A stretch of DNA of 64,000 nt from Phorcus lineatus (lineage: Eukaryota; Mollusca; Gastropoda; Trochida; Trochidae): the NCBI GenBank assembly GCA_921293015.1, contig OV121086.1:45959402-46023401 (forward strand), read 5' to 3'. This document shows, piece by piece, positions 37,270-49,019 of the stretch; the stretch's first letter is position 1; each line of letters opens with the position of its first letter. Position numbers and translations under genes: made by a program. The notes below the pieces were generated by a model that saw only the letters and a program-made list of their open reading frames with translations, did not search any database and was not told the DNA's origin.

Positions 37270-40200
37270 CAGTGGTGGATCCACAGGGGGAGGGAGTTCA
37301 GAGTTTCATTCACTTCAAACTTTTCTGCAATCTTTTATGATCGGACGAAACCCATATGTATGCGTATCTGTGATTGGTTTAATTAATTGAAAGTGAAAGG
37401 TCGCGGTCAAGGTCGTCTGGCACGATTCTTATGGAACAGTGGCAGATAAAAAAGGGGAACAAGTTTCAAGCTGATTGAAATGAGATTGGTCTTGCGATCA
37501 CATCAGATAATTTATATGCCTGATGAAGCACTTGTCCTTGCATGTACACCAATAAAACTGAAGACATGAACTTCCTTTGATCATATTTTGAATTAATTTT
37601 TCATAACATTACAGTTGATCTGTCGTCAACGTTATTTTCTATATCTTCAGACTAGTGATGAAATAAATAACTCTCACTATGAACCCTAAAACAACAATTA
37701 GTATCGAGGATGAAGACCTACGTCAATATTGATTTTCATACGTCCATGAAAACCTTGTAGTCAAAATTCACCGGTCCTTTATTATTTGCGCATCAAGAGT
37801 GAAGCTATGAAACAACAGGTTGACGTCTAGTTTAGAAAAAATTGTCAATTTGGATCTTCGAGGTTGAGTCGAAATGTTTTTCTGTCGACCATCAAGTGAC
37901 CAGATCTCGATCAATCGGACAACCAGAGATACATGCGAAACGTTTAACCGTTGATGAGTTTTGGGTTTTGAAGTGATGGCTATCTACTTTCGTTGAAATT
38001 ACATCGAGAGGTAAATTTCTGCCGCAAACTCAAAGTCAGTTTTCCAATTGTAATTATGCATCGAAGTAGTTTAATTAAGTAATGTAATGAATGATTTACA
38101 AATTACCTGTTCCCCTAAATTCAGCACAATGGTTTCACAAAGCGAATGAAAACTTAGATTGTCACAAGGATTCTGCAAGTTCATTAACGAAAAGTGTTAA
38201 TTACAAAAGTTAGCTTGATGTACTTGTTTTCACAACTATCTAATGCATACAGGTCTTGTCATTTTGGTTGTAGGATTTTGGTTTGTTTACAGAAGAATCA
38301 GACTTACTACTCAATATGAAAATGCCATATTTTTTATTCTAATCCTTGCAACAGTTCTGTGCTATCATGACCTGTTCATATTCAGACAATTCGCTTCGTA
38401 GCTTACAACCTATCGCCATTTTGAATAAATTCGGTACCAATCATTAACGTGACCCTTTTTTACAAATACCGAACGAAAGGATGACCTTTCTGTGTGTCTT
38501 TGTGTTTGCTTATGGTATCAAAGGCTATTTCAAGCCTACAGACGATGTGCATTTATTGGGCATTATCAGACCATGTGGATATAAAAACCGAGAAACAAGA
38601 GGAGGAGTTTATAGCAAAGTAAATAAAATGTCCTATAACTATTTATCTTCTAAACATGATGTTATTAAAGATGACGACCATTATTTTCATTATGTTGTAT
38701 TTTTCTTTCTTGCATTTCAAACCCAACTATTTATCTGACACTTGGTATTTTCACTTACTATCTATTTACATACGTATTGTTATCCTACTAAAAACCTGTG
38801 TTGAAATACACCAAGGTCTACTCAACAAAGAAATCAATAGCATTCAGTCAGTAGTGTACATGTTCTTGTTTGCAAAGCTTCTAGTTAAACAAGAAAAGCG
38901 TGTCGGTCTGAAGTTAATTGAATGGATGACTGATAGCTTCTGACTGATGATACATGATGCCTACATTCAATAACGTATTCTATGAGTCATATGAAACCAA
39001 GATATCGATTGTGTCAGCTCTATACAAGTCTACAAAGTAAAATGATGTTTGCTTCTGTTTGTCATCGGGTCCTCGCTATTCAGCTTCTTCAGTTATTAGC
39101 TATGACAGATCGTGCAGTGTATTATACAGAAACTTGTACATAGAAGATATGTGATATTTCTTGACAAATACCAAGTGTTTCTCAATACAGCGAGGCAGAT
39201 AACGTACATTATTACGAGATGAGATAAACAGTCAACAAACAATGTTATTTTCAGAAGTGAGTAATAACACGTTTTCCATTGATAGATCCCATATTTTACT
39301 TGCAAACATACATATATCAATCCGTTGATCTTTGGTAAAGAATTTTTTTTTTTCAAATTTTACACAACTTTCAAATAATCTGGTAATAAATATTTTAATT
39401 TTTTTGTTTATAAACAGTTTGATTTTAATCAATCGCTTAATCACCAACAAGATTATTTTGAGTACACGTTTTACACCTGACTATACATATAACAAAACTG
39501 AAAGAATAAAAATGTTTTCTCAATTCGGAAATAGGTACGCAAAAAAGAGTGACCATGTTTAATTAAGAACATGCAGTTACAACCTGTCATATCATAATAA
39601 AAATCAAAGGTGTCTTTGTAAAATTATAGTTATGTGTTTTCAAAATATCAATGAACAAATAAATAAAGACAAAATGGTGAGTAGACTTAGAAGAAACACC
39701 TGAACGGTAGAACTACATTATCATTACACATAGATTGTTTCGATCAATACAAACGTAATTTATTCATAAACGTTTACACAAAAGGATTAGAACCATACTT
39801 TCTGGGGAAAAAATGAGCAATAACAATTGAATATAAGTTATATTTGAAAATGCAACAAATAATGGTTTATAACTCTTGGCCAAAAATACAAGCAATCTAA
39901 TAAGTAAGAAAGTTTTTTTAATATATATAATATCATCACTTACTTCTTATGTATAGTGGGTTCATTTATTTATAATTTTTAAATATACTACAAAGTAACA
40001 AACAAAAACAGATGGTTGCAAAAGTTTCGAACAAGACAATATTTTTGCAGGGAGAGAAGAAACCTAAAATACAAATTTTTAGACTAAAAAAGGTGCATAG
40101 GTTTCAAATATGACACATTATAAGGCATAAAAAAGTCATTTGTTTCTTATTTGCGCCCTTATCAATTTCAAAACAACGACGAGTTTTTCTCAAGCATTTA

Positions 40201-41815
40201 ACAATGGCAATATAATCAAGCAATTTTTTTTTTAATTTTGGCTGGTCATTGGAAGAAAAAAACATAACCGTGGAAATTTTGGATATACTTTGTAAATTGT
40301 TTGCGTAAACTCAGAGAGGTGTTCATCTAATTACCATTTTAATGATATTGACCACTCCAGCCAGCCAAACTAAATTCATTAGTTAAATATAAGGTTCTGA
40401 GAGTGGATTTACTTAGACGTTTTTGTCAATTTTGTTATCCCACAAATATGTATACAAGTATTGTGTGCAGAGGATGCAGTTTATGCTTGTGCTATTCCGA
40501 TCATTTTTAACTTTGTATAGCATGTTTGTATCAACAAATTTGCAGACGGTTTTGCATTTGCTTTTAACATGAAATATTCAAATTTTCTGCATTTATATAA
40601 GGTGCATTTTTAAGACTGAATTACATTAGAAAAGGTGAACATGACATATACTACAGATGAAGTTATTTAAAAACCTACAACACAAGTAACATGAGAGTCA
40701 AGGAAATCACACCAAACAAAATTAATTCTCAACAACAAAAATAAGCTTAAATTCTGTCCTTAGTTTTCTTGCAATATCATCATAGAAACTGAAAACAAAA
40801 TCTTAAAAACATCAGCAAGAAAATAATGGGATACACTTTAGTTTATTTTGCCACGAAAGACGCAATTGATTGGAGGTTTGTTCATTAACTGTGTCATATC
40901 TGTTGAAAGGGTAAGAGTCGTTCCATTGGTAATGAAGTCCATTCTTAACACATTTTATTCATTGTAAATGATATCTGTGAATGAATAAGATAGTCTCGGG
41001 CTTTGAGGCATTGATCTGTATAAAGTGAAAGGTAATATTTGTATAGACTTAAAGCAGAAATGTTTCTGAATCTATCCAACATTTCGATTAATAAACGTCA
41101 AGTATTAGTTACAGTTGGAAAGCCATTTCAGACATTCAATAGTTGCTTCGATTTCGAATGGTGAATAGATCAGGAGATAAAAAACGGAATTTATTTATTC
41201 TGATAGACTACAGACCAATATGATTCCTTTGAATATAAACTGTCAACGCAAAGTCCTTTTAATTCCGAAAAGGTTTTTAAATATGCTTGACGGTCTTATG
41301 TCTTAAATCAGGCAAATACGATTTTTATAAAAACTACTCTGTGTCACTTTATAATCATTGATGATACACATGTTAACATATAACCTGAAGAGTCATTTGC
41401 ATTGAAAGTCTATAGTAATTTTACATGTGGACATGATCAAAACTGAACTCAGACATTGGTTTATGTCTAGCTTACCTTTAAACGACATCGTTTTGTTAGA
41501 ACAACATGTTTTGGCATATACACAAAATCAAAGAGATAAACAGTAGAAAAATTAGTATTTTCAAATAGCAAACATTCAAATCCTTCTACCACGGCTACCT
41601 TTAAATATCTTCATTTATACCCTTTTTTTAAAAAAGATTTCTGATAAAAAAATCTAAGTTGCCTATTTTCAGACACTAAACATTACTTCTACACTGGAGC
41701 ATCCAAAGCGACTTTCAAACGCATTCTGGATTCAATTAGGATGGGGCAGTTATCAAAACTTTCGAAAGATATGCTGTCATTGTGAAAAACACTTTCTTAT
41801 AAAAAAAAGAAAAAT
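37270..41815. other. Intergenic stretch before lectin gene 3
   Basis: No intact gene recognised. Open frames at 38481-38738 and 38656-38943 have hydrophobic starts but no downstream splice partners. A possible relic signal exon lies at about 39045-39095, and a MITE right end (ACTCTGTGTCACTTT) at about 41336-41351. Confidence 0.4.
39045..39100 (+). pseudogene. Possible relic of a lectin signal-peptide exon
   Basis: The stretch GTCATCGGGTCCTCGCTATT followed by CAGCT closely matches the exon 1 core of gene 3 (GTCATCTGGTCCTTACTATT, then CAGCT). Here the ATG is out of frame by one base and the donor is not a clean GT, so it would not function. No following PAN-like exon was found. Confidence 0.35.
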
Positions 41816-41818
41816 TAA

Positions 41819-42841
41819 ATATAGTCGCAAGCGACGACAACAGGATTCAGCGCTGTAAAAGCACATTCAGTACAAACATAGTCATGTTAGCAATCAACCC
41901 TGAAAGTTTCATGAAGATTGGCTCACTCATTAGTCCACAGCAGCATGTTTTATGGGACCAAGTCTCCTACCCAAACTGCGATTATTGCAAAGAAGTTGAT
42001 AATGCAAGAAAACCATGACACTTACGAAATCGTCATGATTTACTTTTTTGTTTGTAGTGTTATAACGCTTCTTTCAAAACAAGATACAAGTCTTTTAGTA
42101 CATTTTGAAAAATTAGCCCATGTTAATTTTGAAAAAGGTATTTTTCCCGAATTTGATCGATTATTGTGAACGGAAATGACTGTTCGCGACCAATGTTTTT
42201 ATTGATTTACAAAGTGCCCATAGTGGTTTCACATTCCTGAGAAAATGGTGCAGTTGTGAGTCTAACTTTTTGAGTTATCGCCCCTTGAACATGCTCACAT
42301 GTGCTAAGTCGCCCGACTTCGAAGGGTTGCTGAGTAAAAAGCATTAAAGTTTGAGCAAAAATTTCACTAACTTTTTCTCCTCAGTACTTCAGCTACAACA
42401 TATGTAACTTTCAGCTCTGAGATGCTAGTATCTTCGGAGGAGAAGATTCTCAAAGGTGCGTGGGGTCCTGAAATTTCAAAAAGTCAAAAAAAGTAATATG
42501 GCGGCGTAAGTATGCATGCTACGAAGTTGCCATGATTTACTTTTTTGCTCCAAATGTAATTGCCTATCGTTTAAAAAAAGTTTCAGGTCTCTAAGTGCAT
42601 TTTGAAAAAAAATCCCATGTTAATTTTTGAAAATTTGAGTGGTACTGTGCCTTTAACGCTTAATCCGATTAAGCCCAAAAGCTTATTAGAACCCCTTCTC
42701 ATGAAGTTCTACCAGACTGCGAAGTTTGGCTGTTGTAGCTTTAGCGGTTTGGGCTAAATTGTGTCTTCAAAATCGGTGGGGAAAAAAATAATAAAACACG
42801 CCAATAACAATAAGGATTCAGCAAAATTGCTGAATCCTTAA
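41819..42841. repeat. 1-kb interspersed repeat with hairpin ends, copy 1
   Basis: Near-identical to 61368-62355. It opens with ATAGTCGCAAGCGACGAC, which contains the hairpin GTCGC-AA-GCGAC, and closes with AAGGATTCAGC-AAAATT-GCTGAATCCTT, a second hairpin (42812-42840). Inside, a block with CATGATTTACTTTTTTG and CCCATGTTAATTTT is present twice, so the element has an internal duplication. An 83-codon open frame (41918-42169) is not kept convincingly in the other copy. No transposase; non-autonomous element of unknown class. Confidence 0.75.
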
Positions 42842-44740
42842 TTATCAGAAAAAAGTTGTCAATAATGCACCCTGTTAGTCGCTCTTCAAAAAACCCACAT
42901 GATTACATGGTGATGAAGAACTTCCACAATGTATAAGTAAACATCGTATATTCATGGTAGTCAATGATAAAATCTTTTACATTTTTCATAAAACGCAACA
43001 AAGTTGTTTCGGGAATACTGAATGCCAGATTTTCTTAATAAAGTAACCGATTTACATGACTATGATAGGATTAGGAATGATAGTCATCTAATTTCGATAA
43101 TCTTTTTAGTGATATAAATAATGACATGATAGTGTGTCATAATTATCAAGTAAAAGTTTGTCTTATTTGTCAGAGCTGAACTCTTAGATGTCCCGTCGAA
43201 CTCAGAATTTCAAAACTTATTCTTGTAAAATTGAGGGAATTTTTCATATTTGGTATAATGATGTTTACTTAGATGAAAGATGAAATTGGTTTTGTGAAAT
43301 GTTGCGTAGAGGTAACTATGTACGAAAATGACAGTGAGTTATGATCCCAGATATTGCTCTTTAGGCTTGTAAGAATTTAAACATCTCACGGAAGTATATA
43401 TATTTCTGGGGCCAAAAATGATAAATTTGAAAGGTAATTGAATGATCCAGTTATCTCTGGGTCGAATGTTTGTCCTTATTGCTTAATTATCATCTAAATA
43501 AGCATTTTGGCAGCACAAAATACTAGAATATGTATCATGTTTTACGAAAATGATTTGAAAATGATTCTTCAAAATTTTATGAGCTGGCAATAACTATTAT
43601 AACAGTTTCCTTTTTTTTAAATCTTTAATACATATATTTTGAAACATACAGTATAGGACAGCAAAATTATAAAAAGGATTTATAACAAGGTCGATTTTGA
43701 AAACTATATGTCGTCATATTATGTGATTTTTCTAAAATTCATAAAGGTATATTTGATAAATTGTTACGCATCAATACCAATAAAAACATCAAGAAAATAA
43801 CGAAATGCCCCTTATGCACATCTTTATCATTTAGTCTGTCACCATGATCTAGGATTTATATTCATTTTTACAGGCATAGTGAAAACTGATGGTGATAAAA
43901 TCTGCTAACTCTAAATACAATGTGCCATTTGTGGGGAATATATCTCTACGATGTAAGAAAAGAAAAGCGAATAGCATATCAATATGATCATGTATTTAAA
44001 TAGATGTCTTATTGTTTCAAGGATTTATCTAAATTAAGTTTTTGCGTACAATGCAAAATTACCTTCATATCCTACATTAAACTTTTGTGAAACAACCATT
44101 TAGATAAAACCAATATTTGTTGTTTTTTTGCATTTGAGGTACTAAACAAAACATTATTTCAATAGCATATGATAATTCAGAAACATGCAATTGTGTGAAG
44201 TTCACTTATTTGGTTCCTATTATAAGCAATTGAAAACCCTTTTTTTAAATGTACAGGACACAAGGTCTGTGGTATAAACTCATCGATGTATCCATGTGAC
44301 ACTGGCGGTTAGTAAGTCTAATCAACGTCAAAAATCATCAAGCAACTACGTTTGTATCTGTAAAAAATCTACAGTTACTGGATATGGAACACTCATACAT
44401 TCATTGCATCCTTTTCAACTGATGTTAAACGTCAGTTGAATAATGGCAAAAAGGTGGCGTCTATTGTAGAAGATAATGTAATCTGAAAGGAGAAATATAG
44501 ACTGTTATTTGCAAACTTCATCCACTTAATGACTCAATATTATGACTGTTGCCTTTGAGATGCATTACGACTGTAGATGTTGATAACTGAAAGCTGTAAA
44601 TAGACAGTTCAAGATAAATGTACACATACCAAACTAAAGTAATGGCTGAAATATTGACCATAAGTGTCGTTATAAATAATGACTCACAGAGTCACTCTTG
44701 TATCAATAGGAAACTCCGTCACTGTTATTGACACTTCAAC
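42842..44740. other. Upstream part of the duplicated lectin 3/4 unit
   Basis: From about 43100 the sequence has matches in the region starting about 54020 (for example GTGTGTCATAA-TATCAAGT and a block around AATAACGAAATGCCCCTTATG). It is the left part of a segmental duplication that includes the lectin promoters. No other gene seen. Confidence 0.55.
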
Positions 44741-44778
44741 TTATCCATCACATGAGAATACATTGTGAACGAGACGGG

Positions 44779-47700
44779 ATGTTCCTATATGTCATCTGGT
44801 CCTTACTATTCAGCTATGCACAGTGAGTTCATTTGGAAATATCATTTTTATGAAATGTATAAACATTTAAATCGAGACAAATAAACCTCAGTTACGCATC
44901 TAATGCCTTTCATTCGCCATACCAAGCAACTTCGAGAGATGAAAAGTGCATCCATATTTAACCATTAGCAACGTGATGAAAGAATATCCAGGGTTTGCCT
45001 TGGACCCCAGCTGCGCGCTAAACTTACTCAGAAAATGATGTTATGTAGATATGAATTCAAAACCAACGGTGTTTGATTATCAGATATAAAGGGTACTTTT
45101 TGCCAAGAAACATCTGATATTTGTACTTAACCTGTAATCGGTACTTTTTAAAATAGATTTGTATCTGTTAATAAATCTTATTTATTCAGGTGCAGTGAGA
45201 AATCAATATTCACGTTGGAACCTGCCTTCAATAACTTGTTTCTCTTCAACGACTCAATGCTCGGACCATCCTCAGAGAGAGATTTTTCCGACTGTGCACG
45301 TGAGTGTCACCTGAATGCTGTTTGTACGAGATTCAGCATGCCACATAACTCCAGTGTTTGTCAACTGTACGGACACGCTGATCCCCCGGATCTGGAGTCG
45401 GCAGAGGATCTACCTGGTCAGCGTTATTTCACCTTGATCACAGGTAAATTGGTTCTTTGAGGCGGTGATTATTTTTCTTCAATGCAATCTTATGTTCATG
45501 TATTTATCATAAGGATTATTCTCAAATCAACCTCCAAAATTCAGCCATAAAGTCTTGATGATATGAGATCAAAATCCCAAATTAGAGTAGCATTAGAGTG
45601 AAATGACACGCAATGAAGAATGCATGAGGAGTGGTTATGTGTTCAAATGCATTCAATCTAAAGCCATTTATTGCTTCACGATGTAAACAATTGTCTTTTT
45701 AACATTTATTAATATATTGTTTATGTTTTAATAAACAAAAGTGATTTATTTATCGGTTTCTCACTCAGATTCGTCTATGTATGTGCATTGCCATTGTTTG
45801 ATGCAAGACAAGCACTGCCCGTTTTCCTCGTGCCTAAGTCATACTATCCGTGTTCTCTACGTGCTCTCCATGAGTTACCTGTCAAATTATAATTAAACTG
45901 AGATATCGAAATGAGAACTGTCATCCATCCGTGGCTTGGCGGATAAGAGCCCTGATGTAAAGGGGTATGCATTTTTCGAATCTGACGCACATATTTTCAG
46001 AAGAGCCATGATGTGAAGGGGTATGCATTTTCGAATCTGACGCACACATTTTCAGAAGAGCCCTGATGTAAAGGGGTATGCATTTTCGAATCTGACGCAC
46101 ACATTTCCAGAAGAGCCCTGATATTAAGGGGTATGCATTTTCGAATCTGACGCACATATTTTCAGAAGTTGATTTTCAAATTTAAGATTTTTCATAACTG
46201 AAGCAAAAAGATCGCACGCTGAGTAATCCAAATAACTATAAAAAAAACGAAAAGCCCCTCCTGGCCAGGCGATCAATATGCAGTGGAATCTTGAAAATAA
46301 TCCACAGTTTAAAGAATAGCGTGACGTCAAGACCAGGGGTTATCACTGGTTGTCGTCATCGATGGTGTCATTTTACCCAGAAGTATTGACTGTTGCGTAA
46401 AGGTATTTCTGATTGGTTTACTTAGTTATGATATACAAGTATGGTTGAAACATATCCATATCCACTCTATTTGAAGTTATATTGTATAAATTTGACAAAC
46501 CCGTAATATGCGCTGTATCTTATTTTCAAAACTAACAGGACAAGATGGAACTAATAGAACATACTTGTTTTACGTGTACAAACTTAGTTTTTAATAACTT
46601 CCAACATTCCCAAAGTACGCTTAAAGTGGATGCACAAACTAATGTCAAGTGAACACAATAAGTGATTTCAGCAGTAAGTGTTCAATAGTAACATCTGTGT
46701 ACATTAACGTTTACATTGCATAGAGCAATATTGTATTCTGAATAAATGCATCAAGGCAGAAAAAAGTCACGGTACGTCATATTTGGCAAGTGTGTTCGGC
46801 AAACCTCACTTTTGGAACGTTTCCAGTATTTTCAATCTAATTAAACTAGCTGTTATGATCTATACCTCGGGGCGTATATTATTAAATCTAGTTTTCACTA
46901 GATTGCAGAGAATTTTAAAGGGTTTTTTTATAACAGACACCTCAAGAATAGCTATGTATTTTAATGGATGGATAATAAATGAATGAATGAATGAATGAAT
47001 GAATGAATGAATTAAGTTTAGTCCCCTATTCTTAATTTCACAATTTTATAAATTTGTATCTTAAAATGTGTTCTCTTTGTATGTTATATGGCACTGATAG
47101 AAAATATACATTGTAAGCAGTGACTGGTGCATCAGTTTAATATACTAAGTGACATTAACAATGACGGGGCCTGATTCAGAGCTACTTCGACTAAGGACCA
47201 GTTACTTCTCCATCAAAACCGAGCTCCTCACGGTAACATGTAAACTGGCTGCTTCTTTGAAATAAAGAAAAGCATCTAGACAGCTGTGCTATTGAGAAAA
47301 GACGTTCCAAAAGAAAAATTCGAGAAAAATGTTTGTAGCTGTATTTACAAATGCTTCACTCGTCCAAGTTTGTCTTCAAAGCTTTCAATGACAATGAAGA
47401 TAGACAAAAACTCATTCTACGGTTTTCTCCGACTTTGTCAATTTGGCGATAGCTGCCAATTGAAAGACAATCTTAGAATCAATTTTAAATCTTGCATCAG
47501 CTCTAATTGCAGCTGAATATCGTGCTAACGTAAAATTTCAAATGTATTTTTCAGGACGTTGCCCATCAAGTGAAGGGTTTGTAGCCCTACCAGCGGTAAA
47601 CCTGTGTATCAAGGTGTCCCTGACCCCGGCTGTGTATGATGATGTAGTCTTCCAGTGTAACCAGCTGGGAGGAAGACCCATAGTCCTGGAGGATGAGGAC

Positions 47701-48503
47701 AAGGCAACTGCTGTCATGGACCATCTTCAGATCATTGGTATTGTATTTTTCTAAAAAAAACTTCTATGATTGTTGAAGGGTGTACAGGAGGACTTTGTTT
47801 TAAGTAGACAGTTACACTAATGCCTTTTTTTGTGTGAAGCATTTCAATCTCTTTTACATGGATATAACTCATTTTCGAACAACTGAATAGTAGTTAATCA
47901 TAACACAGTACGTATGCAGAGAAGTTTAAGACCTAAACACATTAAAATTGAGGGAGGAGGGAATAATCAAAAATCGAAAAAGACCACATGTATTTCTATA
48001 ATTTGTTACAGTGAAGACAGTTTTTCTTGTTTAAACACATTTAACTCCTTACTCTTGTTTCTCATTGAAAACATTTCTGTAATTGATAAACAAGCAATGA
48101 TTAAATTCCGAATTTTCTCTTGGGTCAAAGTCATCTGCAAAACCTCTTCAGCATGTCTGCACTGTAAGCATTTGCCATTGTCCGTGATTACATCTTGAAA
48201 TGTATCAAGAGCATAATAATTGTATGTCCTAGCTGTTCTCGAATCCCTGTTCATTATTATTAGATTTTGAAACGTTGCATTCCAGGTCAGGATTTCAGGT
48301 TTTACTTTCTGGGAGCAGTGATTCCTGTTGGCCAGCCGTACGACTCGTTTGTGTGGGTCGACGGTCAGCCTTTGGTCAGGAACTGGTGGAAAAATGGAGA
48401 GCCAAACCAGCCTAACTTTGAAAAGTGCTTATTCTTGAACCATGGTTTGGGTGACATTGGATGTCTTCAAGATCTACCGTTTATTTGTGAAATTCTGCAA
48501 TGA
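44779..48503 (+). CDS. Secreted PAN-like + C-type lectin protein, gene 3 (four exons, 232 aa)
   Basis: Exons 44779-44822, 45190-45443, 47555-47737 and 48286-48503 (TGA); GT-AG throughout, same phases as genes 1 and 2. Another in-frame ATG lies at 44752, but the matching upstream sequence in gene 4 is interrupted by a stop, so 44779 is preferred. Signal peptide MFLYVIWSLLFSYAQ; PAN-like domain with DCARECHLNAVC and VCQLYG, carrying an insertion (ADPPDLESAEDLPG) absent from genes 1 and 2; then a long-form CTLD: RCPSSEGF, CIK, QCNQLGGRP, FLGA in the WIGL position, GQPLVRNWW, GEPN, KC, GDIGC, FICEI. EPN is kept, WND is missing. AATAAA lies at 49012. Intron 2 holds a 55-bp repeat cluster. Confidence 0.88.
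45930..46167. repeat. 55-56-bp tandem repeat seeded from a tRNA-like sequence (gene 3 intron 2)
   Basis: Four units starting at about 45946, 46002, 46057 and 46112, each with AGAGCC(C/A)TGATGT, GGGGTATGCATTTT, CGAATCTGACGCACA and TTTTCAGAA. Just before unit 1, CCGTGGCTTGGCGGATAAG fits a Pol III A box, and TTTCGAATCTG resembles a B box. The orthologous spot in gene 4 (56265-56340) has one copy, CCGTGGCCCAGTGGATTAG with a decayed B box. A tRNA-derived SINE whose 3' half was later amplified is the likely reading. Confidence 0.7.
46977..47013. repeat. (GAAT)n microsatellite
   Basis: About eight to nine perfect tetranucleotide units in gene 3 intron 2; the corresponding part of gene 4 lacks it. 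Confidence 0.95.
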
Positions 48504-48627
48504 GGGATCATTTCAGGAAAATGTTAAAAATGTTACAAAGGTGGATTACTTTTCCCATAATATTTTCTGTATTGGATTGAATATTAATATAATGTATTCT
48601 TAGATCAGCAACTACTTCAGGGACATT

Positions 48628-48697
48628 TAGTGAATGAGTGAGTTATTGTTTACCGCCGCTTGGGCAATATTTCAGCCATTAGTGGCGAGGATATTTA
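48628..48697. repeat. Short inserted repeat (about 65 bp) downstream of gene 3
   Basis: Compared with the gene 4 copy (near 59565), gene 3 has an extra block starting GTGAATGAGTGAGTTATTG and ending GGCGAGGAT, flanked by ATTTA on both sides. The internal CGCCGCTTGGGCAATATTTC resembles, from memory, a repeat common in gastropod and other molluscan genomes. Confidence 0.55.
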
Positions 48698-49019
48698 AAA
48701 CAGGCAACTAATGACCTTTATTTTTTAATTCCGAGAATGAGAGATCGAAACATTGAATTCTGTCATCTAAGATTGAATAACTCTGCTGAAGTAGATTAAA
48801 CTTTGAAAAATATTGTTTAATATGCGAGGATCAAAGCACAGTAAATGTTTTTGAACATCTAAACTAATAAGATACAAACTCAGTTATTTAAATGTTTGAA
48901 TTGACTCTTTGTATCTTTCAACCTTCAGTAACTTGATTCTGTTATTTGACACTTTCACGATCCAAATTCAATAATGGTATAACCAGAACCTGTAATGAGC
49001 AATAGATATATAATAAAGT

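Noticed and set aside
37116..37390. Cys/Val and Thr/His rich open frames
   Set aside because: Translation of the AT/GT microsatellite.
41918..42169. 83-codon open frame in the 1-kb repeat
   Set aside because: The second copy (61368-62355) has differences that do not look like conserved coding changes, and no domain was recognised.
44752..44778. Upstream in-frame ATG as the start of lectin gene 3
   Set aside because: It would put a charged stretch before the signal peptide, and the matching upstream frame in gene 4 has a TGA.
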